A DNA stretch of 64,000 nucleotides from assembly GCA_022844405.1 (NCBI GenBank), contig JALHLV010000001.1:248001-312000 (forward strand). The letters are read 5' to 3'. The translations under genes were made by a program, and so were the position numbers. The notes under the pieces are model-generated. The model was not told the origin of the DNA, ran no database searches, and was given only the letters and a program-made list of their open reading frames with translations. Shown in pieces: positions 9,041 through 16,390 of this stretch. This DNA is from Sphingomonadales bacterium. GTDB lineage: Bacteria > Pseudomonadota > Alphaproteobacteria > SMXS01. The number at the start of each line of letters is the position of its first letter. The first letter of the stretch is position 1.

Positions 9041-9373
9041 ATGCTTAAGTATGAGTCGCAGCTTGACGGTATCTTCCGCGCCCTGGCCGACCCGAGCCGG
9101 CGCGCGATGGTGGAGCGCCTGACGCACGGTCACGCCAGCCTCGGCGCGCTCGCCGAACCGCTCGAGATGACGCTGTCGGCGGTGCAGCAGCACCTGAGCA
9201 TTTTGCGCGACGCGGGGCTGGTCAGTACCGAGAAGGTCGGCCGGACCCGGATGTGCACGCTGCGCATCGAGCAGCTCGACCTGGTCGACCGCTGGTTCGA
9301 CGACCGCCGCGCGCACTGGGAGCGCAGGATCGATCGGTTGGACGCCTATCTGGCAAAGGGAGACGGGACATGA
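9041..9373 (+). CDS. ArsR-family transcriptional regulator
   Basis: A 110-residue winged-helix repressor. The core LKYESQLDGIFRALADPSRR and the recognition helix region LEMTLSAVQQHLSILRDAGL are characteristic of the ArsR subgroup that pairs with SRPBCC proteins. It lacks an obvious metal-binding ELCVCDL motif, so metal sensing is doubtful. The stop overlaps the start of the SRPBCC gene (ATGA), giving a coupled two-gene unit in which the regulator probably controls its own operon. Confidence 0.93.
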   Translation: MLKYESQLDGIFRALADPSRRAMVERLTHGHASLGALAEPLEMTLSAVQQHLSILRDAGLVSTEKVGRTRMCTLRIEQLDLVDRWFDDRRAHWERRIDRLDAYLAKGDGT

Positions 9374-9825
9374 CGCTCATTCATTCTCTCATCGAGGTCC
9401 GGCGGACGCTGAAGGCGCCGCCGGCCCGGGTGTTCGCGGCGTGGCAGGACACGCGCGCGCTGGAGCAATGGAGCTCGCCGGGCGACGACGGCTGGACGGC
9501 CGGCGTGACCGACCATGCCTTCGAGGTCGGCGGGCTGAAACGGATCGTGTTCGGGCCTCCCGGCGAGGAGCCCTATGTCGAGGAATCCCGCTATCTCGAT
9601 ATCGTCCGCGATGCCTACATCATCAATTCGGAGCGCATCCTCAAGGGGCCGGTGCTGATCTCCGCGTCGCTGATCACGCTGGAGTTTGCCGCCGCGGCGG
9701 GCGGCTGCGACCTGTTTGTAACGGACCAGATCACGCTGCTGTCGCCGACCGACGACCCGGAGAACCGGCGGCGGGGATGGGGCGAGGTGCTGGGCAAGCT
9801 GCAGGGCTTCGTCGAGACCGCATAG
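9370..9825 (+). CDS. SRPBCC (AHSA1-like) domain protein
   Basis: A 151-residue START/SRPBCC-fold protein with a hydrophobic ligand cavity. The N-terminal VRRTLKAPPARVFAAWQDTRALEQW and the C-terminal GWGEVLGKLQGFVE helix match the AHSA1-like family that is nearly always encoded next to an ArsR regulator. The ATG at 9370 overlaps the regulator's stop. Its ligand is not known. Confidence 0.92.
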   Translation: MTLIHSLIEVRRTLKAPPARVFAAWQDTRALEQWSSPGDDGWTAGVTDHAFEVGGLKRIVFGPPGEEPYVEESRYLDIVRDAYIINSERILKGPVLISASLITLEFAAAAGGCDLFVTDQITLLSPTDDPENRRRGWGEVLGKLQGFVETA

Positions 9826-9831
9826 CCGGCG

Positions 9832-10015
9832 TCACAACCGGTCCAGGTCCCAGACATAGGACACGAACGGCTCGTCGTCCGCCGTGCCGCCCGACGCCTC
9901 ATAGGTCCGGCGCGCGGCGGTGTTCGACACCTCCGTGCCCACCCACATCTCGAAGCAGCCGGCGTCGCGCGCCGTCTCGGCCAGCAGCCGTATCGGTTCG
10001 CCGGTGCTGCTCACC
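9832..10015 (-). pseudogene. Chimeric remnant: duplicated GNAT 3' end joined to a piece of the glycine riboswitch
   Basis: Bases 9832-9987 match 10929-11084, the 3' end of the intact GNAT gene, with no difference I could find, including the stop codon. The match then gives way, and 9983-10015 matches 14525-14557 of the glycine riboswitch at 31 of 33 positions. The two sources meet in a shared 12-base stretch, AGCAGACGCATC in the originals, which carries two substitutions in this copy. The remnant lies four bases beyond the aac(3)-like stop codon, in the same orientation. It encodes only the last ~52 GNAT residues and has no start of its own. Confidence 0.85.
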
Positions 10016-10019
10016 AAAA

Positions 10020-10787
10020 TTAGCGCGCCGAGGCGCGCGCCAGGTTGCAGTCGCCGCAGCCGGCCCCGGGCGGATGCAGGAACACCAGCGGATCGCGGGC
10101 CAGGTGCCCGAGCGCGGCGTCCACCACGTCGCGGATGCGGAACAGCCGCGCATGGGCGTTGCCGACATGGCCCTCGCACTGCTGCCCGCGCGCCCGCAGC
10201 CAGCCGTCGGCCAGGGCGAAGCGCTCGCAGCAATGGTCGTTCTCCCGGTAGTCGATGCGCGCCGGCCGCCCGTCTTGCAGCACCGTGATGTGCCTGGGCA
10301 CGCCATAGGGCACGCCGGCCAGCAACTCGGCCAGGTGCAGCGCCGTGTCGGCGTCGTGGCCCACGCCCAGCAGCAGCACCTGTCCATCCAGGTCGTGGAC
10401 GCGGCCGACGGGGCTTGCCGGGATGTGCGGCGGCAAGGGCAGGGGACCGGCGACGATCTCCGCCGCCCTCGGACCCGCCGCCGCGAAGGCGAAGGCATGG
10501 CCGCTGCGCCGCGTCCCCGGCATGGTGCGAAAGGCCTCCGCGACCGCGCCCAGATCGTCCGAGGCGGGCGTCGAGGCGGGGTCGAACGGCGTCGAGTCGT
10601 CGCCCGTCCAGCACGGCATGGCCAGCGTGCCCTCCGGCCCGAGCGCGTCCTTCAAGGCCCCGATCAGCCCGGCCGGTCCGCCCTCGACCGGCCGCACCGC
10701 GCGGAACGAGGTGTGGACCAGCAGCACGCCGTCCAGTGCAACGCCCAGTGCTCGGAGCTGTTCGGTCAGTTGGGCCTTATCCGTCAT
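10020..10787 (-). CDS. AAC(3)-family aminoglycoside N-acetyltransferase-like protein
   Basis: A 255-residue protein of the antibiotic N-acetyltransferase family that contains AAC(3)-II/III/IV/VI and the YokD-type proteins. Diagnostic blocks are VLLVHTSFRAV, EGTLAMPCWTGD, GAVAEAFRTMPGTRRSGHAF and VLLLGVGHDADTALHLAE; these form the acetyl-CoA and aminoglycoside pockets. Resistance is possible but not shown, since many chromosomal members have other substrates. It lies 141 bases downstream of a GNAT gene on the same strand and is flanked on the far side by a copy of that gene's 3' end. Confidence 0.9.
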   Translation of the reverse strand: MTDKAQLTEQLRALGVALDGVLLVHTSFRAVRPVEGGPAGLIGALKDALGPEGTLAMPCWTGDDSTPFDPASTPASDDLGAVAEAFRTMPGTRRSGHAFAFAAAGPRAAEIVAGPLPLPPHIPASPVGRVHDLDGQVLLLGVGHDADTALHLAELLAGVPYGVPRHITVLQDGRPARIDYRENDHCCERFALADGWLRARGQQCEGHVGNAHARLFRIRDVVDAALGHLARDPLVFLHPPGAGCGDCNLARASAR

Positions 10788-10928
10788 TTCTATCCGTGTT
10801 TCTGCTCTTTCCGTGCTTCTGCGAGCGCAGCGAAGCAGCCCAGCCAGCCCGCCACACAGCCGTCACGTGGCATGGCTGGATCGCGTCGCTTCGCTCGCGA
10901 AATCGGCAAGGGGTAGGGCGCGAAGACA

Positions 10929-11372
10929 TCACAACCGGTCCAGGTCCCAGACATAGGACACGAACGGCTCGTCGTCCGCCGTGCCGCCCGACGCCTCATA
11001 GGTCCGGCGCGCGGCGGTGTTCGACACCTCCGTGCCCACCCACATCTCGAAGCAGCCGGCGTCGCGCGCCGTCTCGGCCAGCAGACGCATCATGGCCTTG
11101 GCCAGGCCCCGCCGCTGGTGGCTTTCGGCGACCGCCAGCTCGTTCACCCAGAACTGCGGCCGCGTCTTGTCCGGATGGCTGTAACGCACCGCCGAGGCGA
11201 AGCCGACCATGACGCCGCCGTCGATCGCCGCCGCCATGTAGTGGCGCGGATCGGCCAGGAACGCCCGCGTCGCCGCCGGATCGACCGGATCGTCGAACAG
11301 GTCCGGCGGGACCGAGGCGAACAGGGCTTCGTCATCGGCGGTCAGCAGGCGAATGGTCACGGGCACGCGCAT
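10929..11372 (-). CDS. GNAT family N-acetyltransferase (AAC(3)-I-like)
   Basis: A 147-residue GNAT protein. The acetyl-CoA loop is ELAVAESHQRRGLAKAMMRLL; the remainder, with VGTEVSNTAARRTYEASGG near the C-terminus, resembles the gentamicin-3-acetyltransferase AAC(3)-I group and many uncharacterised homologues. The start at 11372 (MRVPVTIRLL) is preferred to an upstream alternative because the beta-1 strand IRLLTADD then lies at the proper place. The last 156 bases are duplicated at 9832-9987, beyond the neighbouring AAC(3) gene. The acceptor is unproven. Confidence 0.85.
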   Translation of the reverse strand: MRVPVTIRLLTADDEALFASVPPDLFDDPVDPAATRAFLADPRHYMAAAIDGGVMVGFASAVRYSHPDKTRPQFWVNELAVAESHQRRGLAKAMMRLLAETARDAGCFEMWVGTEVSNTAARRTYEASGGTADDEPFVSYVWDLDRL

Positions 11373-11441
11373 ACGCTGATTTTGAACCGCACCCCGGGCG
11401 CGAGACAAAGAAAAAGACGACAGCGCTCCGGGCGAAAGTGC

Positions 11442-11843
11442 TCAGGGTGACTTCGTGTCCCTGAAGGCCAGCGGAAAGAGCGCCGCGGCAAGCTGCGCCG
11501 CAAGGCCGAGCAGTCCCGCCGGACTCGTCAGCGCCGCCCATTGCGCGGCGCCCGTCCGGCCGAACAGCGTCAGGCCGAGCAACGCTTCGGCGGCCAGCAG
11601 CAGCCCGAGGAACCACGCGCCCATCGCCGCGCGGCTCGACACCCTGTAGGGAACCGACCACCGCCGGACAATCCAGCCGCAGGCAAGCCACGATGCCAGC
11701 AGCATCACCGGCACCTCCGCCATGGTGGCGGCCAGCTCGCCGATCCGGGGTGCCACCACGATCACCCGGACCGTGCCCAGCGCGAAGCCGAGGGCGAACA
11801 GAACGCCGAAGTAGACGCTCCCGGCGATCAGCGCGCGTTTCAA
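11442..11843 (-). CDS. Small four-helix membrane protein of unknown function
   Basis: A hydrophobic protein with four predicted transmembrane segments (ALIAGSVYFGVLFALGF, VPVMLLASWLACGWIV, AAMGAWFLGLLLAAEALLGL, GLLGLAAQLAAALFPLAF). The ORF is open up to ATG 11981, but the first 46 residues from that start are Arg/Gly-rich and look unlike the rest. I place the start at the TTG codon 11843, immediately before the first membrane helix; this is uncertain and no strong ribosome-binding site supports either choice. I do not recognise a characterised family. Confidence 0.6.
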   Translation of the reverse strand: MKRALIAGSVYFGVLFALGFALGTVRVIVVAPRIGELAATMAEVPVMLLASWLACGWIVRRWSVPYRVSSRAAMGAWFLGLLLAAEALLGLTLFGRTGAAQWAALTSPAGLLGLAAQLAAALFPLAFRDTKSP

Positions 11844-12133
11844 CGACGGGTCCGGGGCAGCGCCCGGGTCACCCTGATCGGCCGAACCGCATCTCCAGCC
11901 CCGATCAGAAACTGTCTCCGGTTGACCACTGCGACGCCTCCTCCTGCCGGCCACCACGACGCAGAGCATCGCACATATCAAGCCGGACAGTATTGATTCC
12001 GCTCACGGGGACGGGACGGCGTAGGTTGCGGAATGCACCCTCGCGGCTGGGCAAGCTGACGGTAGAAGCAGCGGAATGATCGAAGTTGCGGAGTATGCCC
12101 AGAGAGTGGGGATGATATCGCAGTGTCCGCCAT

Positions 12134-12174
12134 CACTCTTGAAGAGTGCTATCGTTTTTGATATTTTGATAGCA
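12134..12174. promoter_or_regulatory. Probable antitoxin operator: two adjacent palindromes
   Basis: A perfect 15-base palindrome CACTCTTGAAGAGTG (12134-12148) abuts a second inverted repeat, TGCTATC (12147-12153) and GATAGCA (12168-12174). Both lie in an AT-rich stretch about 30 bases before the FitA-like antitoxin gene, the place expected for an autoregulatory operator of a ribbon-helix-helix antitoxin. The palindromes are visible; the binding is inferred. Confidence 0.6.
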
Positions 12175-12202
12175 TCGCAGTCAGTCAGCGGAGGACGCCA
12201 TC

Positions 12203-12457
12203 ATGGCCGCCGTCACCATTCGCAACCTCTCCGAGGAAGCGCACCGCGCCCTGAAGGTCCGCGCGGCGCAGCACAATCGCAGCGCGGAAGCGGAAATGCG
12301 CGCCATTCTGGAGGCCGCCGTGCGCCCCGAAGGACGGCTGCGGCTCGGCACGGCCCTTTCGGAGTTGAGCCGGAAGATCGGGCTCACCAATGCCGATGTC
12401 GAGGCGCTCGAAAACGCTCGCGACATCCAACCCGCCAAGCCGATGCGCTTCGGATGA
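12203..12457 (+). CDS. FitA/VapB-type ribbon-helix-helix antitoxin
   Basis: An 84-residue antitoxin. The N-terminal VTIRNLSEEAHRALKVRAAQ is the Arc/MetJ ribbon-helix-helix of the FitA group, followed by NRSAEAEMRAILEAAV, the usual continuation. The C-terminal tail would wrap and inhibit the PIN toxin encoded next, whose ATG overlaps this stop (ATGA). Paired palindromes upstream are the likely autoregulatory site. Confidence 0.93.
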   Translation: MAAVTIRNLSEEAHRALKVRAAQHNRSAEAEMRAILEAAVRPEGRLRLGTALSELSRKIGLTNADVEALENARDIQPAKPMRFG

Positions 12458-12876
12458 TCCTGCTCGACACCAATGTCGTCTCAGAGGCGATGAAGCCCGA
12501 CCCCTACCCATCGGTTCGTGACTGGCTCGACGCCCAGGTGGCGGAGACGCTGTTTCTCTCCAGCGTCACCATGGCCGAGCTGTTGTTTGGCATCGGCGCG
12601 CTGCCCAACGGCAAGCGCAAGGACGCTCTGGCAGCGGCACTGGACGGCGTGCTGGAACTGTTCGTGGCGCGCATTCTGCCCTTCGATACCCAGGCGGCGG
12701 CACGCTACGCCGATCTCGCCGTCAAGGCACGAGCAGCCGGAAAAGGCTTCCCCACACCCGATGGCTATATCGCCGCGATCGCCGCCGCGCACGGATTCGC
12801 CGTGGCGTCGCGCGACACCAGCGCATTCACCGCGGCCGGCCTGACGGTGATCGATCCTTGGATCGTTGCGAATTGA
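12454..12876 (+). CDS. FitB/VapC-type PIN-domain toxin
   Basis: A 140-residue PIN-domain ribonuclease. The acidic metal-binding residues are visible: Asp5 in MILLDTNVVSE, Glu42 in VTMAELLFGIGALP, Asp in TPDGYIAAIAA and Asp in VASRDTSAF. Homologues degrade RNA when not bound by antitoxin. The arrangement with the FitA-like gene, including the four-base overlap, is that of a complete type II toxin-antitoxin module. Confidence 0.95.
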   Translation: MILLDTNVVSEAMKPDPYPSVRDWLDAQVAETLFLSSVTMAELLFGIGALPNGKRKDALAAALDGVLELFVARILPFDTQAAARYADLAVKARAAGKGFPTPDGYIAAIAAAHGFAVASRDTSAFTAAGLTVIDPWIVAN

Positions 12877-12936
12877 CAGCTCCGGACTGAACGGCATGGT
12901 CTGCATGGTTTTCGGAAGGATTATTATTTTTCACTT

Positions 12937-12968
12937 CCCGAATATGGTGGAAAGCCCATATTATCCGG
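12937..12968. promoter_or_regulatory. Inverted repeat before the HigB-like toxin gene
   Basis: CCCGAATATGG and CCATATTATCCGGG form an imperfect inverted repeat around an eight-base centre, with a three-base bulge in the right arm. It lies immediately upstream of the likely start at 12971 and overlaps the possible alternative start at 12944. It is a plausible operator for the HigA-like repressor encoded in this operon. Confidence 0.45.
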
Positions 12969-12970
12969 GA

Positions 12971-13345
12971 ATGGATTTAGGAGATTTGAAGCCGGTGGAA
13001 TGGGTGGGATCGTCGAAGGACGACCTGAAGTCCTTTCCGGCCAATGTTCTGGACGATATTGGCTTCGCGCTGCATGTGGCGCAGACCGGCGGCAAACATG
13101 CGGATACCAAGCCGTTGAAGGGCTTCGGTGGAGGTGTGTTGGAGGTGGTGTCGCGCTTTGACGGCGATACGTTCCGCGCGGTCTACACGGTGCGCTTCGC
13201 CGAGGCCGTCTATGTGCTGCACGTATTCCAGAAGAAATCAAAGACAGGCATTGCGACGCCGAAGCACGAGATGGATCTGGTGAAACTTCGGTTGAAGGTG
13301 GCCGAACGGCACTATGCCGATGCTTATGGGAAAGATGACAGATGA
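12971..13345 (+). CDS. HigB/RelE-type toxin (phage Gp49-like)
   Basis: A 124-residue member of the phage-derived Gp49-like / HigB group of the RelE superfamily, expected to cut mRNA at the ribosome. Signature stretches are ALHVAQTGGKHADTKPLKGFGG, TFRAVYTVRF and YVLHVFQKKSKTGIATPKHE. The ATG at 12971 (MDLGDLKPVEWVGSS) matches the family's usual N-terminus; longer starts at 12944 or 12866 exist. The gene order is toxin first, as in HigBA, and it overlaps its antitoxin by four bases. Confidence 0.93.
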   Translation: MDLGDLKPVEWVGSSKDDLKSFPANVLDDIGFALHVAQTGGKHADTKPLKGFGGGVLEVVSRFDGDTFRAVYTVRFAEAVYVLHVFQKKSKTGIATPKHEMDLVKLRLKVAERHYADAYGKDDR

Positions 13346-13671
13346 CCGAGGATGTGAAGGTTGAACGTGGCAGCGGCAACGTGTTCGCCGATCTCGGCCT
13401 GCCGGATGCCGACACCCATCTGCTGAAAGCCGATCTGGTCCGCCGGATAGATGGGATCATCCGGCAGCGCCGGCTGACTCAGGCACAGGCCGCCGAACTG
13501 CTGGGCCTCTCGCAGCCCGACGTGTCGCGTCTCCTGCGCGGCAGCTTCCGCGACTATTCCATGGAGCGCCTGTTGCGACTGCTGACGGCGCTTGGCCGCG
13601 ACGTGGAGATCGTCATCCGCAAGCCTCGCGCCAGGCGGCCCGGTCGATTGAGCGTCGAGGCGGCGGAATGA
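13342..13671 (+). CDS. HigA-like XRE-family antitoxin
   Basis: A 109-residue helix-turn-helix antitoxin. The DNA-binding domain spans about residues 35-75: RLTQAQAAELLGLSQPDVSRLLRG is a textbook HTH_XRE, and YSMERLLRLLTALGRDVEIVI is the C-terminal extension typical of HigA partners of Gp49-like toxins. The ATGA overlap couples it to the toxin. It probably represses the operon together with the toxin. About 200 bases of short GTCACCAGAATC-like direct repeats follow it with no gene. Confidence 0.93.
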   Translation: MTEDVKVERGSGNVFADLGLPDADTHLLKADLVRRIDGIIRQRRLTQAQAAELLGLSQPDVSRLLRGSFRDYSMERLLRLLTALGRDVEIVIRKPRARRPGRLSVEAAE

Positions 13672-13878
13672 AGCGCTGTCGATGGCGCCCGCTGTGGGCG
13701 GGCTTCAGCCATCTCGTGCCGAGGCGGAGTTAAATGCAGCGTCACCAGAATCGTCACCAGAATCCCAGAATCCACCGGAATCGCGCCGGAATCCGTGGCC
13801 ATAACGGTTGGTTAACGAATTGGCCGCAATGCGGTAATATTCCCCTACCCTATAGCTGAACAGGCAGACTGGGGACCG

Positions 13879-14346
13879 GTGAGCTTTCTGCGAGGTCTTC
13901 CGCGCATTGTGAAATTTTTTGGCGTGCTCGCGCTGCTCGTAATCCTATTGCTCTTTGCGTTAGGGCTCCTTGTTGGGGCATCGATGGCGCCATCCCGATT
14001 GAAGTCACCGAAGTTTGTCGCTGCAATTCTTGAGATTCCGGGGCTTCCGGCATCGGCCACCAAGATCGACTGCCTCGATCACGGTGTAACGGATTTCTTG
14101 GCATCGTGCTTTTTCGAGATTGAACCCCGAGACTTTCCTAAACTTCTGGAAGGACGCGAATTCGAGGCCTATGTCCCTGACTTCAAAAGTTCGCATGATT
14201 TTCAGGGTGGCCCCCCGGTTGGCCCAAAATTCAGCATTGGCACGGCATATTCGGCTATGCCTTCGGACGCACCCCATGGCGGAAGCCTGCGGGTGGCGAC
14301 CGACCGTTTCAGACACTACGTTGTGGTCGATATATACGTCGAATAA
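13879..14346 (+). CDS. Single-pass membrane or exported protein of unknown function
   Basis: A 155-residue protein starting at GTG 13879. One strong hydrophobic helix (FFGVLALLVILLLFALGLLVG) occupies residues 13-34, leaving a C-terminal domain of about 120 residues outside the membrane with two or three Cys (IDCLDHG, ASCFFEIEP). Base composition here is lower in GC than in neighbouring housekeeping genes, in line with an accessory origin. I do not recognise the family. Confidence 0.6.
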   Translation: MSFLRGLPRIVKFFGVLALLVILLLFALGLLVGASMAPSRLKSPKFVAAILEIPGLPASATKIDCLDHGVTDFLASCFFEIEPRDFPKLLEGREFEAYVPDFKSSHDFQGGPPVGPKFSIGTAYSAMPSDAPHGGSLRVATDRFRHYVVVDIYVE

Positions 14347-14384
14347 TTACGGGCACCTTCGCGTGGTTCTCAACCACCCCCTCC

Positions 14385-14412
14385 TTGACTCCCACCCTTC
14401 TCCTGCTACCTT
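14385..14412 (+). promoter_or_regulatory. Possible promoter of the glycine riboswitch-gcv transcript
   Basis: A TTGACT hexamer at 14385-14390 resembles a -35 box; a weak TACCTT lies 16 bases downstream. The position, some 20 bases before the first aptamer, is right for a riboswitch leader. Confidence 0.35.
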
Positions 14413-14430
14413 CCTCCTACGCCTCACGCC

Positions 14431-14632
14431 CTTGCGGGAGAGACCGGTCCTTGCCGGCGCCGAAGAAGCAACCGCCCCGGAAACTTTCAGGCAAAAGGAC
14501 CGCACGGGTACAGGCACTCTGGAAAGCAGACGCATCGGTTCGCCGGTGCTGCTCACCGAAGGAGTAAGCCGGCCAGGTCCGCCGTCACGGGCCGAAACCG
14601 GGCAAATCTCTCAGGTTCCGAAGACAGAGGGG
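14431..14632 (+). promoter_or_regulatory. Tandem glycine riboswitch
   Basis: Two glycine aptamers stand one after the other upstream of gcvT. Aptamer 1 contains GCGGGAGAGACC, CGAAGAAGCAACCGCC, GGAAACTTTCAGGCAAAAGG and CACTCTGGAAAGC; aptamer 2 contains ACCGAAGGAGTAAGCC, CAAATCTCTCAGGTTCC and GACAGAGGGGG. These are the conserved cores of the family (Rfam class gcvT). Glycine binding to such leaders generally turns on the glycine cleavage operon. The P3-type hairpin of aptamer 2 (ATCGG-TTCG-CCGGT) is the piece also found at 9983-10015. Confidence 0.95.
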
Positions 14633-14684
14633 GCAGCCTTCGTCCGGCCGGGCGCGGGTGGCACGCCCATATGTCAGGAACCCG

Positions 14685-15785
14685 ATGTCCGCTCCGGAAA
14701 CGCTGCTCACCACCCCGTTACACGCCCTGCACCGCGAGCTGGGTGCCGAGTTCGGCGGCTTCGCCGGCTACGACATGCCGATTCGCTACCCGGCCGGGAT
14801 CATGGCCGAGCACCAGCACTGCCGCGCGTCGGCGGCGCTGTTCGACGTCTCGCACATGGGCCAGGTGCTGGTGAAGGGTCCCAACGTCATCGCCGCGCTG
14901 GAAAAGCTGGTGCCCGGCGACATCGAGGCGCTGAAGGTGGGCCGCCAGCGCTACACCCTGTTCACCAATGCCCGCGGCGGCATCATGGACGATCTGATGG
15001 TCACCCGCCGCGAGACCGACCTGTTCGTGGTGGTGAACGCCAGCTGCAAGACCGAGGATTTCGCCCATATGAAGGCGCACATGCCGCCCGGCACCGTCGC
15101 GATGATCGACGACCGGGCGCTGATCGCGCTGCAGGGGCCGCAGGCGGTCGCGGTCATCGCCCGCATGGACCCGCGAATTTCGACCGTGCCGTTCATGGGC
15201 GCGACGGAGCTGAAACTGAACGGCCTGGACTGCTGGGTGTCCCGCTCGGGCTATACCGGCGAGGACGGCGTCGAGATTTCCGTGCCGGCCCACGGCGCCG
15301 AGGCGCTGGCGCGGCATCTGCTGGCCCAGCCCGAAGTGATGCCGGCCGGCCTCGGCGCGCGGGATTCGCTGCGGCTGGAGGCCGGCCTGTGCCTCTACGG
15401 CGCGGACCTGGACCAGAACACCACGCCGGTCGAGGCCGGGCTCACCTGGACCATCGGCAAGCGGCGCAAGCTGGAGGGCGGCTTCATCGGCGCCGAGGCG
15501 GTCCTGGAGCAGTTGTTCGCCGGGCCGAGGAAGGTCCGCGTCGGCATCCGGCCCGAGGGCAAGGCGCCGGCGCGGGCGCACACCCTGATCGTCGACGAGA
15601 CCAACAACGAGATCGGCGAGATCACCTCGGGCGGCTTCGGGCCGACGGTGGGCGCGCCCGTCGCCATGGGCTATGTCACGCCCGACTATGCCGATGACGG
15701 CACGGCCATCGGCCTGGTCATCCGCGGCAAGGTTCATCCGGCGCGGATCGCGCCGCTTCCCTTCGTCCCCAAAGGCTGGAAATAG
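14685..15785 (+). CDS. gcvT: Aminomethyltransferase, glycine cleavage T protein
   Basis: A 366-residue T protein, which takes the aminomethyl group from lipoylated H protein and makes methylene-tetrahydrofolate and ammonia. Motifs: TPLHALHRELGAEFGGFAGYDMPIRY at the N-terminus, ALFDVSHMGQ, and WVSRSGYTGEDGVEI, with DSLRLEAGLCLYG in the second domain. The ATG at 14685 follows CAGGAA and gives the conserved start; an earlier in-frame start is less likely. It is the first gene of the operon, about 50 bases beyond the riboswitch. Confidence 0.96.
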   Translation: MSAPETLLTTPLHALHRELGAEFGGFAGYDMPIRYPAGIMAEHQHCRASAALFDVSHMGQVLVKGPNVIAALEKLVPGDIEALKVGRQRYTLFTNARGGIMDDLMVTRRETDLFVVVNASCKTEDFAHMKAHMPPGTVAMIDDRALIALQGPQAVAVIARMDPRISTVPFMGATELKLNGLDCWVSRSGYTGEDGVEISVPAHGAEALARHLLAQPEVMPAGLGARDSLRLEAGLCLYGADLDQNTTPVEAGLTWTIGKRRKLEGGFIGAEAVLEQLFAGPRKVRVGIRPEGKAPARAHTLIVDETNNEIGEITSGGFGPTVGAPVAMGYVTPDYADDGTAIGLVIRGKVHPARIAPLPFVPKGWK

Positions 15786-15796
15786 GAGCCGGTTGC

Positions 15797-16174
15797 ATGA
15801 GCGACGTCCGCTACACCAAAGACCACGAATGGATCCGGCTCGAAGGCGGGATCGGCGTCGTCGGCATCACCGACTATGCCCAGAACGCGCTGGGCGACGT
15901 GGTCTTCGTCGAGGTGCCCGAAGCCGGCAAGGCGCTGACCGCGGGCGGCGAGGCCGGGGTGATCGAATCGGTCAAGGCCGCCAGCGAGATCTATTCGCCG
16001 GTGTCCGGCGAGGTGGTCGAGGGCAATGCCGGCCTGGACGGCGACCCGGCGCTGGTCAATTCCTCGCCGACGGGCGACGGCTGGATCTTCAAGGTGAAGC
16101 TGTCCAACCCGGACGAGGTCGGCAAGCTGATGACCGAGGCCGAATACCGGGCCTTCGTGGACGGGCTCGACTGA
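15797..16174 (+). CDS. gcvH: Glycine cleavage system H protein
   Basis: A 125-residue lipoyl carrier that shuttles the aminomethyl group between P, T and L proteins. Lys60 in GVIESVKAASEIYSP is the lipoylation site. The N-terminal YTKDHEWIRLE and the C-terminal DGWIFKVKL are family hallmarks. It lies 11 bases after gcvT. The lipoamide dehydrogenase (L protein) is not in the window. Confidence 0.97.
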   Translation: MSDVRYTKDHEWIRLEGGIGVVGITDYAQNALGDVVFVEVPEAGKALTAGGEAGVIESVKAASEIYSPVSGEVVEGNAGLDGDPALVNSSPTGDGWIFKVKLSNPDEVGKLMTEAEYRAFVDGLD

Positions 16175-16390
16175 ATGGGCTGGAGCCGCACCGAGCGTAT
16201 CGTCTTCCACGCGCCGCCGTCCGGCGAGCCGGCCGACTGGCGCACGCTGCGCCGTCCCATGCTGGACCTGTCCCGCCGCGTCTGGCGGCGCGAGGGCGGC
16301 TTCCGCTTCTCGGGCCCCTCCAGCACGCCCAACGGAACGGTGTCGGGCAATGCGCGCGTGCGCGCCGCCAACAGGAAAAGGATCCACTGA
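16175..16390 (+). CDS. Small basic protein of unknown function inside the gcv operon
   Basis: A 71-residue ORF that exactly fills the space between gcvH and gcvPA: its ATG follows the gcvH TGA with no gap and its TGA is followed with no gap by the gcvPA ATG. The product is very basic (about 15 Arg plus Lys), has a WRTLRRPMLDLSRRVWRR helix-like centre, and no signal peptide or membrane segment. I do not recognise it. The perfect tiling argues for a real translated gene, because intergenic space in this operon is otherwise minimal. It could be an RNA- or H/P-protein-binding peptide, but that is a guess. Confidence 0.6.
   Translation: MGWSRTERIVFHAPPSGEPADWRTLRRPMLDLSRRVWRREGGFRFSGPSSTPNGTVSGNARVRAANRKRIH

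Noticed and set aside
10788-10928. Possible gene between the AAC(3) and GNAT genes
   Set aside because: Only short palindromic sequence of the GAGCGCAGCGAAG / CTTCGCTCGC kind, with no frame having a start and family likeness.
13720-13800. Short GTCACCAGAATC / CCGGAATC direct repeats as a regulatory array
   Set aside because: The units are few and irregular, with no adjacent palindrome or conserved spacing.
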